Assembly: GCA_964017185.1 (NCBI GenBank)
Contig: OZ024877.1
Location: forward strand, 6,178,006 to 6,242,005
Length of the DNA stretch: 64,000 bases
Source of the DNA: Rugalucina vietnamica
Lineage: Eukaryota; Mollusca; Bivalvia; Lucinida; Lucinidae
Direction of reading: 5' to 3'
The notes under the pieces were generated by a model, which did no database searches, was not told the origin of the DNA, and saw only the letters and a program-made list of their open reading frames with translations. The position numbers and the translations under genes are program-made. Of this stretch, positions 54,018-64,000 are shown in pieces (within the stretch, counting starts at the first letter, position 1; each line of letters starts with the position of its first letter).

Positions 54018-54893
54018 ATTTATAATTGTTCTGGATTGGTTCATGTAGGCTACTATTGAAGTTACGAGAAACGAATCGAGAAACGAATGCAGCGCTACAC
54101 CGTCCATTACTCTATGTTAGGCATCTGCATTGTATTTTTTCTGCACATAGTATCTTTCATTTTTGAACTTAACAAATTAAAGTTTCTCTTGTTTCCTGAG
54201 TCTGCACATAGTATCTTTCATTTTTGAACTTAACAAATTAAAGTTTCTCTTGTCGTGCAATCTAGTAATATTCTATCTAAAGCAGTTAAGGCCAGTATGC
54301 TTATATGAAACATCCACCAGTCTATACTATGTAAATGGAAACATGGATTTACAGAAAGAAACATCAATACTGTGGTAGGGTTTTATTGATTATTGTAACA
54401 AAATAAATGCAAATATTTATTGTCAGCTTAAATACATTATGTGAACATCACATTATGTTCACAATGACAAATTGAACATCATATAGAACTAGAACTTATT
54501 CAAATAAAAAGTAAAATGAGAGAAAAATCAGTACAACAGGTCATAAAGGGCGGTTAAAAGGTTCATTTTTATGAGTAAATGAGGTGATGATAAAATCTAG
54601 TAAAATAATCTCATTTTTGTTTCTATTGTTTCCATACAACCTGTGTAACACTAAATGAATAAGCATTACAAAATAGGCAATTCATCAACAAAATGGAACT
54701 GTTCATGGGGTTGAGCATGTAAATAAATGCCAAGCCTGCTTTGATATTTAAAAAAGCTTCGTCAAATATTCAAATATGTCAAATAAACGTATAGGATACG
54801 AGTTTAGAAGTGAAATATTTTTAATATTCTTAAAAGTGAAATTTTAACATGTTATGGAATATTGAAGTCTCTCATAGCTCATAAATTGAGAGC

Positions 54894-54900
<7 letters not shown>
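54018..54900 (+). other. Esterase 3' UTR and downstream non-coding
   Basis: A 53 bp segment beginning TCTGCACATAGTATC occurs twice in tandem (54,140-54,192 and 54,201-54,253, period 61). AATAAA-type signals follow (for example near 54,402), so the 3' UTR probably ends within this stretch. Confidence 0.5.
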
Positions 54901-54954
<54 letters not shown>

Positions 54955-55010
54955 TGTGTGTATGTATGTATGTATGTATGTATGTATGTATGTATGTATG
55001 TATGTATGTA

Positions 55011-55082
<72 letters not shown>
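54901..55082 (+). repeat. (GT)n/(GTAT)n compound microsatellite
   Basis: (TG)n, then (TATG)n from about 54,960 to 55,016, then (TG)n again. Long frames in both directions are translated simple repeats. Confidence 0.97.
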
Positions 55083-55085
<3 letters not shown>

Positions 55086-55960
55086 TTTAATGTTGTTTAT
55101 AAGCCGTTTCATCATTTTTTGTTTGTTTTGATGATCATAGCTTAGCTTTTCCTGAAATATACTGTACTGTTTCCCGAGTCTGTTGGGTCAATGCAAACCA
55201 CCAATGTTCTCTAGTTACTCGGTAGGAGGTTTACTCGTCAAGTAGTGAGTACACATGGACGGACATCTGATATTTTAGTACAAAGATGTTATCAGAATAA
55301 TGCTGACTCGCGCACGTGACATAATTCCATCTGGTTTTATGTATAGTCATAGCCTTCATTAAAAAGATATCAAACAAAGACTGAGGTAGGTCCTCGTTAA
55401 GACAGTCAAGTCCTGCATACAAGTGATTGTTTGCGAAGAAAGCATTTGTCTTGAAAGCCTTACATGACATGTTCGTTCGTCAACAATTATCTCTAAAACA
55501 ACAATGTCAGAACTAATCTGACCATCATTATCAAAATATATTATGCATTTTATATTTACAATCACTAATACGTCCATTTATCTTTTCCAGTAGATAACGC
55601 CATGTAATAAAAAGTGTTATGACCACACGTGTATTATAACACTTTTGCGGGAATACGTAACGTCATGACGACGTCCGTGACAACAATGTTAAATTTCATT
55701 GAAAACATGTCATCACTGAAGGTTGGTCATTTCATATGAAATTTATCAAACTCGCCTAAGGCTCGTTTAATAATGGCCACTCGTGTAAGATCCTCTATAT
55801 AATCCAAAAAGTAATTTTATAGAATTCTTCAGAGAGAAAGCCATTTAAAAGGTATATACATGTATATTTAGTCATTTGAACATAACATGTTATACATGCA
55901 TTATTAGATCTGTATTATTACATATGTACATGTATGTTTCTTTTCAGATGATGCCATACT
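55083..55960. other. Intergenic, includes a small inverted repeat at about 55,609-55,646
   Basis: AAAGTGTTAT then GACCACACGTGT and ATAACACTTT can form a short hairpin with a palindromic ACACGTGT in the loop. No gene recognised. Confidence 0.4.
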
Positions 55961-55964
55961 CATA

Positions 55965-56340
55965 GACAAATATTTTCAAGTATTTCTTGGTGGACTTAGC
56001 ATGTAACACTGTTTTCTCATATTTTTGCTTGGACAAGTATGAAGTATGACTGCTATTGCGGGCCGCAATTTAAATGCATCAGCATTAAGCTTTATGAAAA
56101 CTTTCCCATGCAATACACAAGAGATTTTTTAAATTGTAAAAATGGAAAATTTTCTATAGATTTTTTTTTTTTTTATTTTTCTTATTTTTACTCAAAACAT
56201 AGAATGTGGGCCGAGGCTGTTCTAACAAGTACCCACAATCTATGTTTTGGAATAACAATAAGAAAAATATGTATACCCCTGCATACCCCAGTTTTGCTAT
56301 TAGGGGTTATACATAACAGGGACATGTTTTCCTGATATAC
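55965..56340. mobile_element. R2 foldback element copy (partial or rearranged)
   Basis: CACAATCTATGTTTTGGAATAAC, GTATACCCCTGCATACCCC and GGACATGTTTTCCTGAT are R2 landmarks. The left half carries TCATATTTTTGCTTGGACAAG. Confidence 0.5.
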
Positions 56341-56462
56341 AGAAGTACCTTCCTTCAATTTCAGAAACATGTACCATGTTCGTTTATAATAAAACATCTT
56401 AAAACTATCGGTCCAACGAATCCAAAAGCAATGACTAAAATATAAATAAATGCAAACCAGTT

Positions 56463-56720
56463 ACATCAGGAAAACATGTCCATGAAAAGTATACCCCCTA
56501 TGTAGTTAAACTTGGGTATACAGGGGTATACCTATCTTATTATTTTTGATCCAAATCATAGATTGTGGCTTCTCGTTAGAACCGCCTCGGCGAGGCGGTT
56601 CTAATGTATACCCACAATCAATGTTTTGGATCAAAAATAAGAAAAAAAATCTTCTGAAAATTTATTTTTTTACAGCTTTAAAAATCTCTGTATATTGCAT
56701 GGGCATGTTTTCGTAATGAA
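56463..56720. mobile_element. R2 foldback element with central palindrome
   Basis: The ends TCAGGAAAACATGTCCATG and (inverse) ATTACGAAAACATGCCCATG are inverted. TTTTTGATCCAAATCATAG and CAATGTTTTGGATCAAAAAT are paired inside. The centre AGAACCGCCTCG-G-CGAGGCGGTTCT (56,578-56,602) is a palindrome. Confidence 0.65.
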
Positions 56721-56974
56721 AACCAGGTACACAAGTTCACTATCATAAAATATGATCATGCTATTAACACTCAATCACACAACATAACAGCAAAAATTAA
56801 ATACAAAATCAAAATTATAGTATAAACCGTGACAAGCTCAACTATATTGCAACTGGAATGAGAAAAATCACACTTTAAATGACTAAATTACATGTGCAGA
56901 TAACTAAATCAATGACTCAACTTGTGTGAAAATTGTTTAAATTTCATGAATCACGAAACTTAAAGAAAGACATA

Positions 56975-57209
56975 GTGAGCCGCTGCATCAGAAAACCAAC
57001 AAGTAGCTTATGCGAAAACAAAGGCGCAGATCAGCTGTGCAGTAACTGCACAGCTGATCAGCGTCTTTGTTTTCGCTACACGGATAGTACAGTTCCTCTT
57101 CTCAAATCCGAAATCTCAACCATCCAGCCTTCGTCTGTGACTGTACAGGCCGGTTTGTGTGGAACCTGGTAGGCCCCCAAATTGTTAGTTTTCTCATGCG
57201 AAGGCTCAT
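56975..57209. mobile_element. R1 hairpin element with intact palindrome
   Basis: Termini GTGAGCCGCTGCATCAGAAAAC and GTTTTCTCATGCGAAGGCTCA. The central stem 57,012-57,076 pairs over about 30 bp per arm, with a core of GTGCAGTAACTGCAC in place of the TCGCGGTAACCGCGA of the 60.9 kb copy. Confidence 0.75.
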
Positions 57210-58102
57210 AATGATTTTGTTGAACCTCCTAAAACAAAACCACAGTATTTTTCTATTATAAACCAAACCATCTAAAAACTTATGCCAAAACTTGGAATCA
57301 TGAATTTCGTACCAACTCAATTATGCCAGTTTGAACGATCAAACCTCGAAAAATAATAATGTGACTGTGTGGTATTGTATTCAACAGCACAAAAAATATT
57401 TTCAAAGTTGGTTGTTACCTAAATCATGTGATAAGGTTGGTGCCTAAACCTAACGAATGTATTTGACACATCAGCAATCGAGTCTAGATAAAGATGCTAT
57501 AAAATATCAATAAAACACTTTGAACATTAGAATTGAAGAACACAAATTTTGAGAGTGAACAATTATGTGGAATCAACTAGATATCACATGAGCAAGCACT
57601 TCATTGTTATGTGAATGACTTGCACGAACAAATTTAACAATTTGTCTTTAACAGTTAAAATGAGGTAGTGCATAAACAATACAAACGCATATAAAAATAA
57701 AGTCAATTATCACAGATTTCTGGCTTTGATGTTTTGTTCTTATCCTACTTATGGAAAAGGGGAGTTTCTACAAATGTCATTGCACACGTTTCTTAGTTTG
57801 AGGTCCCCTGATTTAATTTTTTCAGTTCCATTCAGATATTCTAATTTAACTACTCAAGAGTTGTAATACTTATTGCTCGGTTCCATACACTGGACGAGCA
57901 ATGCCACTTGAAGCATGTATCATGACCGGATAACAATGTCAACAATTGCCTTCCCGGTCTGGATCAAAATATTTGGCCCGGATGCTCATGGTCAAAATAT
58001 TGAGTAACAATTGGTGGTGTTCTTTTCAATTTTGGGAGTAATGATGGTGCATGCAATATGTCAACAAGGACTGTTCTTCTATCCATCAGTTACCATGTGG
58101 TT
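57210..58102. other. Intergenic / phosphatase 3' UTR
   Basis: Downstream of the acid phosphatase stop codon (58,103). No second gene or repeat family recognised. Confidence 0.4.
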
Positions 58103-58560
58103 CTAGAGCAACTTTTCATCATCGTCGTCTTCAAAACATTCCCGAGACACTTCATCATCTATTCTAATACGGAGCTGAGGTTTTGCTGATCTGGACACAG
58201 AAACTCTTTGATATTCCGCAACTAACGCGCGCCGTCGTCTGCGACAGTAACAGACGACAGCCACTATCAAGACTATCACAATAAACGCTATCACAGAAGC
58301 TAGCACAATATAAACAATGTATCTGATTGGTGGAGGACAGAAACACGAGATATGAACATCACTTCCGTTTCCGGAGCACGAGATATTATGCACAAATGGT
58401 CCATGATTATTCTGTATGAGCCAGAAACTGTCGAGAATATTATTATCAGTTGTGTCTCTCTGGTCAAAATAGATATGTGATTTATTATGCACTTCTAAAA
58501 TTCCAATAGTAAAACGACTTTTTGTGTCTGCTCTGAAGGCTGACCACTCGTTGGATATAC
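58103..58560 (-). CDS. ACP7: ACP7-like last exon (C-domain end, transmembrane helix, cytoplasmic tail)
   Basis: 458 nt with stop at 58,103-58,105. EWSAFRADTKSRFTIG ends the phosphatase fold. NHGPFVHNISC follows with a Cys-rich spacer. The hydrophobic helix lies near 58,245-58,325, then five Arg and an acidic tail (FEDDDDEKLL). Confidence 0.9.
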
Positions 58561-61500
58561 CTGCAAAAGGCAAAGAAACATTAGAAGATAATCGTATTTG
58601 TATGTGTTGTTTTGTTTTCAGTTCTAAAGCGGGATATTGTGGCAATTTATAGTGTTTAGGTATTGAATTTGAATGAAATGTGAGATGAAGAACGCAAAAC
58701 TCAAGGCTTGTACCGAGATAAAAGATACAGATAAGAAACTATAAGGATTCTATCTGTTTTGAAACTTCTTATTATCAAACCAATATTGACAATGTCGGAA
58801 TCTATATCCAGCATAGCAACATATATCTGCATTTAGGTGTTGGTTTCTAAAAGAATAACCAATGTTATCGAAAATACGTTAGTATCTAACATTGATGTTG
58901 CGTCAAAGACACTGACCAAAATGTTCCTGAGCTCGACTGACCTGTGAGTGAAGACATCCAGTCGACCCCCTCTACACTGCCAGCAGCACCAGTGATGATG
59001 TGGACGGGGGCCTTGGGACTGTTGTAATCAAAGCTATAAACTTGCTCGTTGTACACTGGCCAAAGACGTTCATAGGAATGTTCATGGGCTTGGATGACTA
59101 GATCTACACCTTGGGCATGGAAAAGATCTTCAAGACTGCAAAGAAAGAAAGATGATCTATTAAATGAATCATTTTTAATCCGAAGCCATTATTAAATAGG
59201 GCATGCTCAGTGCACAGTCTCCTGAAATTGTAACAATACACTGGTTTCACGAGACAAATAAGACAATGCTAAATCATGGAATCAAGATGTTGAGTTGGCA
59301 CACTGTAGACTGTAAAGAAAAAGGCAGTGTTGAAATATAAAGCATTTTACCTGCAAAAGAAAATACATGTCTCTCTGAACAATATATGGTAGAAGTTTTA
59401 TCAAAATGGAATGGAATTTACAGAAGTGGTGTTGTTTTGAATATCCCTTGATTTCTGTTTGAGGGGGCGGCCATCTTGGATATTCATGAGACATTATGAC
59501 GCCATTTCACGTACATAATGTATTAAAGTGAAAACATATATAAACATTGATTATAAATTTTGAACCTACCCGTATTTTACCCATCTGTTAGTAAATCTAT
59601 TGGTACAATCATCTCCATTATTGTTTGAACAGTACATCGGTCTGTGACCCATGGCAATGATCCATGGGCGCTCTTCTCGATTCCGATTGGCTTCGATCAA
59701 GTCTTGAAGTAACCAATCAAATTGTGTGCAAACCAGGTCTTCGTTGTCGGTGAAAAATACTTCTGTCGAATAGCTGGAGAATACATTTAGCTAAAAGTGA
59801 TCAAAAGTGGGCAATGATCAGGAAATTGCGTATTCTGAAAGAAATTCCCACTCCAAAATTGAGGCGAGGAAGACCTAAATTAACAATCAGGTACTTATAC
59901 TAAGAAAATATCGTGTAAGCAAAGTGAGCAACTATTTCGCAATAGGCGGCCTCTCAGTTACACAAACTTAACAAAAAATATGAAAACGTACATAAGGTGC
60001 AAACAGCACAAACGTTCAGCACCAAAATATAAAACAATTAGAACCACTACAGAAGTATCGTCTTCGAAGATCAGTAATATAAAATTACAGCCGGGCTTAA
60101 AGTAGTTTTACAGTCGCCTAACCTCACCCTCAGCTTCTGTAGTGGTCCACAACTCTCAGTACAAAACGATATGCAATAACCAGCAACTGGCACGATCTAA
60201 CCCCAGGCCCGCACTTTCGTAATTACCTTATAAAATGGACCAGTCCAATATCAAAACTGTACCAGAGTTTGTCCTTCGGCATAGGCCAGGGTGTTCCGGG
60301 CATAGAGAATCTAGTGCCATAATGTTGAAAATCACTGCCAATTTCTGAAAACAAAATATAACATTGTTTACGTTAGTAAAGTAACGTAAGTTTTAAACAA
60401 GGAATTGTGATCCTTATGTTCTGATTTTAGCTCGCTTGTACGAATGTACAGGAAGAGCTATTACAGTCACCATTCAAATGTTAAAGCTTTTGGTTAAAGT
60501 TTATATAAGTCTACATCTCTTGAACATGATAATGGATCAAGTTGATGCTTTGCTTGTTGGTAGATATTCGTCTGAAGTTGTGTGCTGTACCATCAAGGTC
60601 ACGGACTTTTGTGTTAAAGATTTTGGTTATATCTTTTGAATATCTAGATTGATCAAGTTGATACTTTGATTGTTTGTAGATATTCGTCTGAAGTTTTATG
60701 CTGTACCATTATGACCCATCTGAGTGACCTTGTGGTTAAGGTCATGGATCATAGATTTTAATAGTGGGTAAAGCACACGTCAAGCGAGCTTCGCTGTCCT
60801 GCGACAGCTCTTACTGGGTAATTGAGCCGCATCGTGAGAAAACCGGATTTTTGCCTAGGCGAAAACAAAGGCGCAGATCAGCTTCGCGGTAACCGCGAAG
60901 CTGATCAGCGCCTTTGTTTTCGCTACACGGATAGTACAATTTCTCTTCTTCTTAAATCCGAAATTTCAAGCTTCTAGCTCTTTTCTGAGCTTGTACAGGC
61001 CGGTTTGTGTCGGACCTGGTCGGAAACCCCGAAGACCGGTTTTCTTGCGTCGCGGCTCGTATAGTAACAAACACTACACGTTTACATTCTACTAAAACAG
61101 CCATTAAAAAGTAAATGGTGTTCAATAGCTCTTATTTAAAAGAATTTGTGCGTGCCAAGACAACGTTTGAACCTAATCATCAAGCATCGACACGCACACA
61201 CGTTGTTATCAATCAAGATCACCAAAGTTATTTTATAATTTAAGACTACTCCCAGAACAATGTGAAAATAAAACAGAATAATTTACGTTCTTCCACTGAT
61301 CTCCACTGTGATTCTAACTGGTCTCAAATAAGGTCGAACGACTTATACTTGGAATTAATTATTTATATTTAGGCTGATGTTCTTTGATTCAATGGCATGC
61401 TAAAATGTCAGCTTTCTTCACATGGGTTAATTTACCGTGATTTCCCGGTGCCGTCATGTAGGGTACACGTGCAGCAAACGGCTGAATCTTGCGCAGAAAA

Positions 61501-62986
61501 TCATCGCCCACCTGGAAAATTAAAATTATATGTTAAACTTTAATATTGCTTGAAAAAGACGTGTTCATTCCACACGGAAGTAGAATGTTAAAGGGTGACC
61601 AAGGGACTATGCCTCTAGACGCTTTACATGGAAATGGTTTGGTATGGAAATATTGGATTTCAGTTTGGAATTCAAGATAAAAAAAGCGATTTTTAAAAGA
61701 AAAATGCCACACACCGTTTCTGGCAATGAAAATATTTTGACCCAAATAAACTCGAAAGCAAAGAGTAGCCGAGTCAGATACCTACCTTGCCATAATCAGA
61801 ATGTAGATCGTAGCCTAGATCTCCCACGTGCAATATGGCTTTGTAGTCACGTGACAGGATGAGCTCCTCGAGTAACCCGTATGTTGGTATGACGTCATCT
61901 GCACCCATGTCGCCATAGACAATGAACTTGTCAGGTCCTTGCTGAAAACATAACATTTTTGTACTCTGAATAACGTGAAAATTAAAGAGATTTAGTTAAT
62001 AATACATGCATGATGGTCTGTATTTGAAAATGTAAATGCCAGAACCTTTTTCAAGTTGAACGGTTAGTAAAACTGAACCCCTTTCAGTCCATAGGTGCAT
62101 ATTGTCTCTTCCTCTCGAAGACCGTCATGCGACAAACTCACACCACAACCTGACAAGAAAGCAAATGTATCTGAGGCTTAATACCAACTAGCAATGGAAT
62201 TATGAAGAATAACTGAATAATGATATAATTATTTTTAAAAGTCTTACGTTTTGATTATCGTACGTGGTGAAGGAGAACATGTCGCCATCTTGTCTCAGAT
62301 CCGGGTCATCATAACTGAATGAGACAACGCGATAGAAATAGGTCGTCCCTGGCCGTAAATGCTGAAAAAAGAGAAGCCGTTTAAAATCTTATAAAATGTT
62401 CATTTTTTTCTGGTTAATAAAATAAACGTCCACACTAATTCTTACGTTTAAAAATAACGTTAAACAACTGAGTGCAGAACTGCTGGTTTTCTCGTTCGTT
62501 TTCAGATTCATGAGCCGCCTTGTGGGAAAACCATCAATGTTGTTTCCGAACAGGTCTGTCACAAACCGGCCTGTACAAGCCTAGAAGCTTGAAATTTTGG
62601 AGTTAAGTAGAGGAGGAATTGCACTATCCGAGTAGCGAAAACAAAGGCGTGATCAGCTTCGCGGTTACCGCGAAGCTGGTCTGCGCCTTTGTTTTCGCCT
62701 ATGCAGATTGTTGGTTTTCCCATGGGGCGGCTCTCATTATTTTTTCATGTAGTACCCTGTCTTTTCATTACCTTTAGTTCGGCTTGATGTATGTATGGAT
62801 TGGCCTTCACATATTCCTGTGGGAGACTTGCAATTGAACTCGGGACAGCGAACGTCATATTCTCGGGTGTGACGCCATATTGGACAATGCCGCCTGTTAC
62901 GTGACGTGTAGACCACATGACCACCATGGAGTCGTTGTTGCCGAGACTGATGTGAACATGTTCTGGACGGTCGATGGACGCTGCCA
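58103..62986 (-). CDS. ACP7: Purple acid phosphatase, ACP7-like, with C-terminal membrane anchor (5' end missing)
   Basis: Eight exons join in phase: 62,772-62,986; 62,248-62,361; 61,786-61,941; 61,436-61,511; 60,227-60,344; 59,570-59,773; 58,942-59,135; 58,103-58,560. They give about 511 aa lacking the signal-peptide exon. The N-terminal fibronectin-like domain has PEHVHISLG, VVMWST and LRPGTTYFYRV. The metallophosphatase domain shows all five metal motifs: GDMG, GDLGYD, GNHE (Glu codon split by an intron), AMGH and AHEHSYER. Such enzymes use a dinuclear Fe-metal centre to hydrolyse phosphate monoesters. The last exon adds a hydrophobic helix of about 25 residues, CRRRRR and an acidic tail, making it a type I membrane protein. 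Convergent with the esterase gene. Confidence 0.92.
58942..59135 (-). CDS. ACP7: ACP7-like exon (motif AHEHSYER)
   Basis: 194 nt, acceptor CTTTGCAG, donor ACAG|GTCAGT. Two metal/substrate His residues in AHEHSYERLWPVY, then HIITGAAGS. Confidence 0.92.
59570..59773 (-). CDS. ACP7: ACP7-like exon (motif GHRPMYCS)
   Basis: 204 nt, acceptor TTCTCCAG, donor TACGG|GTAGGT. Contains ERPWIIAMGHRPMYCSN with the metal-ligand His. Confidence 0.92.
60227..60344 (-). CDS. ACP7: ACP7-like exon
   Basis: 118 nt, acceptor GTTTTCAG, donor ATAAG|GTAATT. IGSDFQHYGTRFSMPG and LWYSFDIGLVHFI match the PAP core. Confidence 0.9.
60425..60820. repeat. Dispersed repeat in phosphatase intron
   Basis: TTTAGCTCGCTTGTACG at the left and AAGCGAGCTTCGCTGTCCTGC at the right. 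Two internal tandem-like blocks share AGATATTCGTCTGAAGTT and TGCTGTACCAT (about 60,565-60,595 and 60,678-60,710). The frame 60,436-60,639 is not a gene. Confidence 0.55.
60824..61058. mobile_element. R1 hairpin element with perfect palindrome, phosphatase intron
   Basis: TIRs GAGCCGCATCGTGAGAAAACC and GGTTTTCTTGCGTCGCGGCTC. The central 65 bp (60,859-60,923) from GCGAAAACAAAGGCGCAGAT to its complement forms a hairpin of about 30 bp with a small AACC-type centre. Confidence 0.8.
61059..61435. other. Intron, nothing recognised
   Basis: AT-rich intron sequence, no repeat family or exon seen. Confidence 0.4.
61436..61511 (-). CDS. ACP7: ACP7-like exon (motif GNH)
   Basis: 76 nt, acceptor TTTTCCAG, donor CACG|GTAAAT. 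VPYMTAPGNH with the following Glu completed by the next exon. Confidence 0.9.
61786..61941 (-). CDS. ACP7: ACP7-like exon (motifs GDMG and GDLGYD)
   Basis: 52 codons, acceptor TTTTCAG, donor AAG|GTAGGT. Carries the first two metal-ligand motifs, including the tyrosine of GDLGY that gives these enzymes their purple colour. Confidence 0.92.
62248..62361 (-). CDS. ACP7: ACP7-like exon (end of Fn3-like domain)
   Basis: 38 codons, acceptor TTTTTTCAG, donor AAC|GTAAGA. HLRPGTTYFYRVVSFSY matches the end of the PAP N-domain. Confidence 0.9.
62510..62736. mobile_element. R1 hairpin element in phosphatase intron
   Basis: ATGAGCCGCCTTGTGGGAAAAC at the left and GTTTTCCCATGGGGCGGCTCTCAT at the right. 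The central stem is 62,635-62,698 with core TTCGCGGTTACCGCGAA. Orientation is opposite to the 60.8 kb copy. Confidence 0.78.
62772..62986 (-). CDS. ACP7: ACP7-like exon (Fn3-like N-domain)
   Basis: Acceptor TTTTTCAG, donor AAAG|GTAATG, 215 nt entering in phase 1. Encodes AASIDRPEHVHISLG and a WST strand. A preceding exon with signal peptide must exist upstream. Confidence 0.85.
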
Positions 62987-63011
62987 CTGAAAAATATATG
63001 GAGAAAAGGCG

Positions 63012-63549
63012 TCACTGTCTGTACACCATCTTTCAAAAACTGCATTTTTCAAAATCTCACTTTTCTGACACACCGCAAGAAAAATATATCATCTTCTTGC
63101 AACACAAAAGTCGTAAAAAATGCCGAAAATGTTTGAAAATCGGATTACTAATAAAATACTTATGCCAAAAAATGATTTTGAATAGGCATTTTACACCTTA
63201 AAATTGAAAATCAACTCTTTGGAAAGAAATAAGAGTTTGGCGCTGAGCTATGTATACTATACAATTTTGTTTTGGTGCATTTTGAATAAAAGTAACCAAT
63301 ATAGATTTTTTTCCGGGGAAAATAGTTACTTCCCTTGCTGACATTTTTACAATGAAAAAGTCCTATTTAAAATTATTTTCTGGCATAAGACTTTTATTTG
63401 TTGACCAATTTTCGATTTTTTTTTTGTGGCACTTTTTAAGACTTTTGGAATGCAAAGTGGTGACATGATCATATGTTTTTCTTGAGGTGTTTCAAAAAAG
63501 TGAGATTTTGAAAAATGCAGTTTCTTGAAGATGGTGAATAGACAGTAGG
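63012..63549. mobile_element. X inverted-repeat element, copy A (about 190 bp arms)
   Basis: The left arm CACTGTCTGTACACCATC then CTGCATTTTTCAAAATCTCAC runs about 190 bp. The right arm is its inverse, ending GATGGTGAATAGACAGTAG. Arms share TTGCAAC/TTGCATTCC-AAAAGTC and TTATGCCAAAAAATG-like phrases. The middle about 160 bp is not inverted. Confidence 0.7.
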
Positions 63550-63919
63550 CCTACTGTCTGAACACCATCGTTCAGAAACTGCATTTTGGCTTGATCATTT
63601 TTCATCTAAAATGCACCAAACCAAACCAAAATTGTTTTGTATGCATAGCTGAGTGCCAAACTCTTGAAATTATTCCACAGATTTGCTTAATTTTCAGTTT
63701 TAAGGTGTTTGGATTACCTCCCTTGCACATGCAAAATGCCAATTCAAAATGATTTTTGGCATAATTATCTTGTTAGTGAACTGATTTTCAAACTTTTTGT
63801 GGCACTTTTTAGGACTCATGAGTTGCAAAAAGATGACATGGTCATATTTTTCTTGTGAAGTTTCAGAAAAGTGAGATTTCGAAAAATGCAGTTTCTGAAA
63901 GATGGTGTCTAGACAGTAG
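63550..63919. mobile_element. X inverted-repeat element, copy B, abutting copy A
   Basis: Left CTACTGTCTGAACACCATCG and right GATGGTGTCTAGACAGTAG. The left arm is shortened after CTGCATTTTGG. The junction with copy A reads CAGTAGGCCTACTG, a palindrome. Confidence 0.65.
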
Positions 63920-64000
63920 TCTCGTATCCTATTCAAAGATGTCGATAAAATTTTCATTAAAACGGTCACTTTACATTTACCTACCAACTGCTAATTTACC

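Noticed and set aside
54897-55145. Cys/Val and His/Thr repeat proteins
   Set aside because: Translated (GT)n/(GTAT)n microsatellite.
62737-63045. Alternative N-terminal frame near the phosphatase first visible exon
   Set aside because: It is a shadow in another frame and runs into the X element.

Overview
This is eukaryotic, intron-containing, AT-rich DNA. It looks like a marine invertebrate, most likely a bivalve mollusc. That is an inference from the mixture of repeats (tRNA-type SINEs, many small inverted-repeat elements, a jockey/CR1-type LINE fragment, Harbinger-type elements) and from the two animal enzyme genes. No prokaryotic, viral, rRNA or CRISPR features were seen.

Layout. 1-893 is the end of a satellite array (about 350 bp monomer) followed by a flank segment (893-1886). 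1887-8990 is repeat-rich, with small inverted-repeat elements, a fossil Harbinger transposase (about 4.1 kb) and a 5'-truncated LINE (5.53-7.45 kb). 8991-37281 is a very large structure. A copy of the same flank in inverted orientation leads into about 27 kb of the 350 bp satellite, the satellite switches orientation at about 25,697, and a shortened flank copy closes it on the right. The outer parts of the two arms mirror each other down to private variants, so this is an inverted duplication of a whole array. The left arm is interrupted at 18,458-21,782 by a 3.3 kb element with terminal inverted repeats and a 3 bp TTA target duplication. That element is filled with a GGATATCC palindrome repeated about every 20 bp. 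37.3-41.3 kb holds a 930 bp mariner-type element with RFX/X-box-like palindromes and two elements made of short CGTA-type motifs.

Genes. 41.57-54.02 kb (+) is an arylacetamide-deacetylase-like gene of five exons (415 aa reconstructed). Its serine nucleophile is replaced by glycine, while the oxyanion HGGGW, Asp and His are intact. Its 9.6 kb first intron carries, on the opposite strand, a three-exon THAP-domain/DDE_Tnp_4 gene (45.4-50.5 kb) whose nuclease domain is cut short in a microsatellite. 58.10-62.99 kb (-) is a purple acid phosphatase (ACP7-like) gene with eight visible exons, all five metal-binding motifs and a C-terminal membrane anchor. Its first (signal-peptide) exon is not seen. 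The esterase and phosphatase genes are convergent. Introns and intergenic DNA are full of small inverted-repeat elements.

No functional pathway links the genes. The theme of the window is palindromic and inverted-repeat DNA at every scale: 8 bp motifs, about 65 bp hairpins, 0.2-3.3 kb elements and a roughly 28 kb inverted array. All exon joins were deduced by hand from GT/AG sites and reading phase. Family assignments come from recognised motifs, not database searches.
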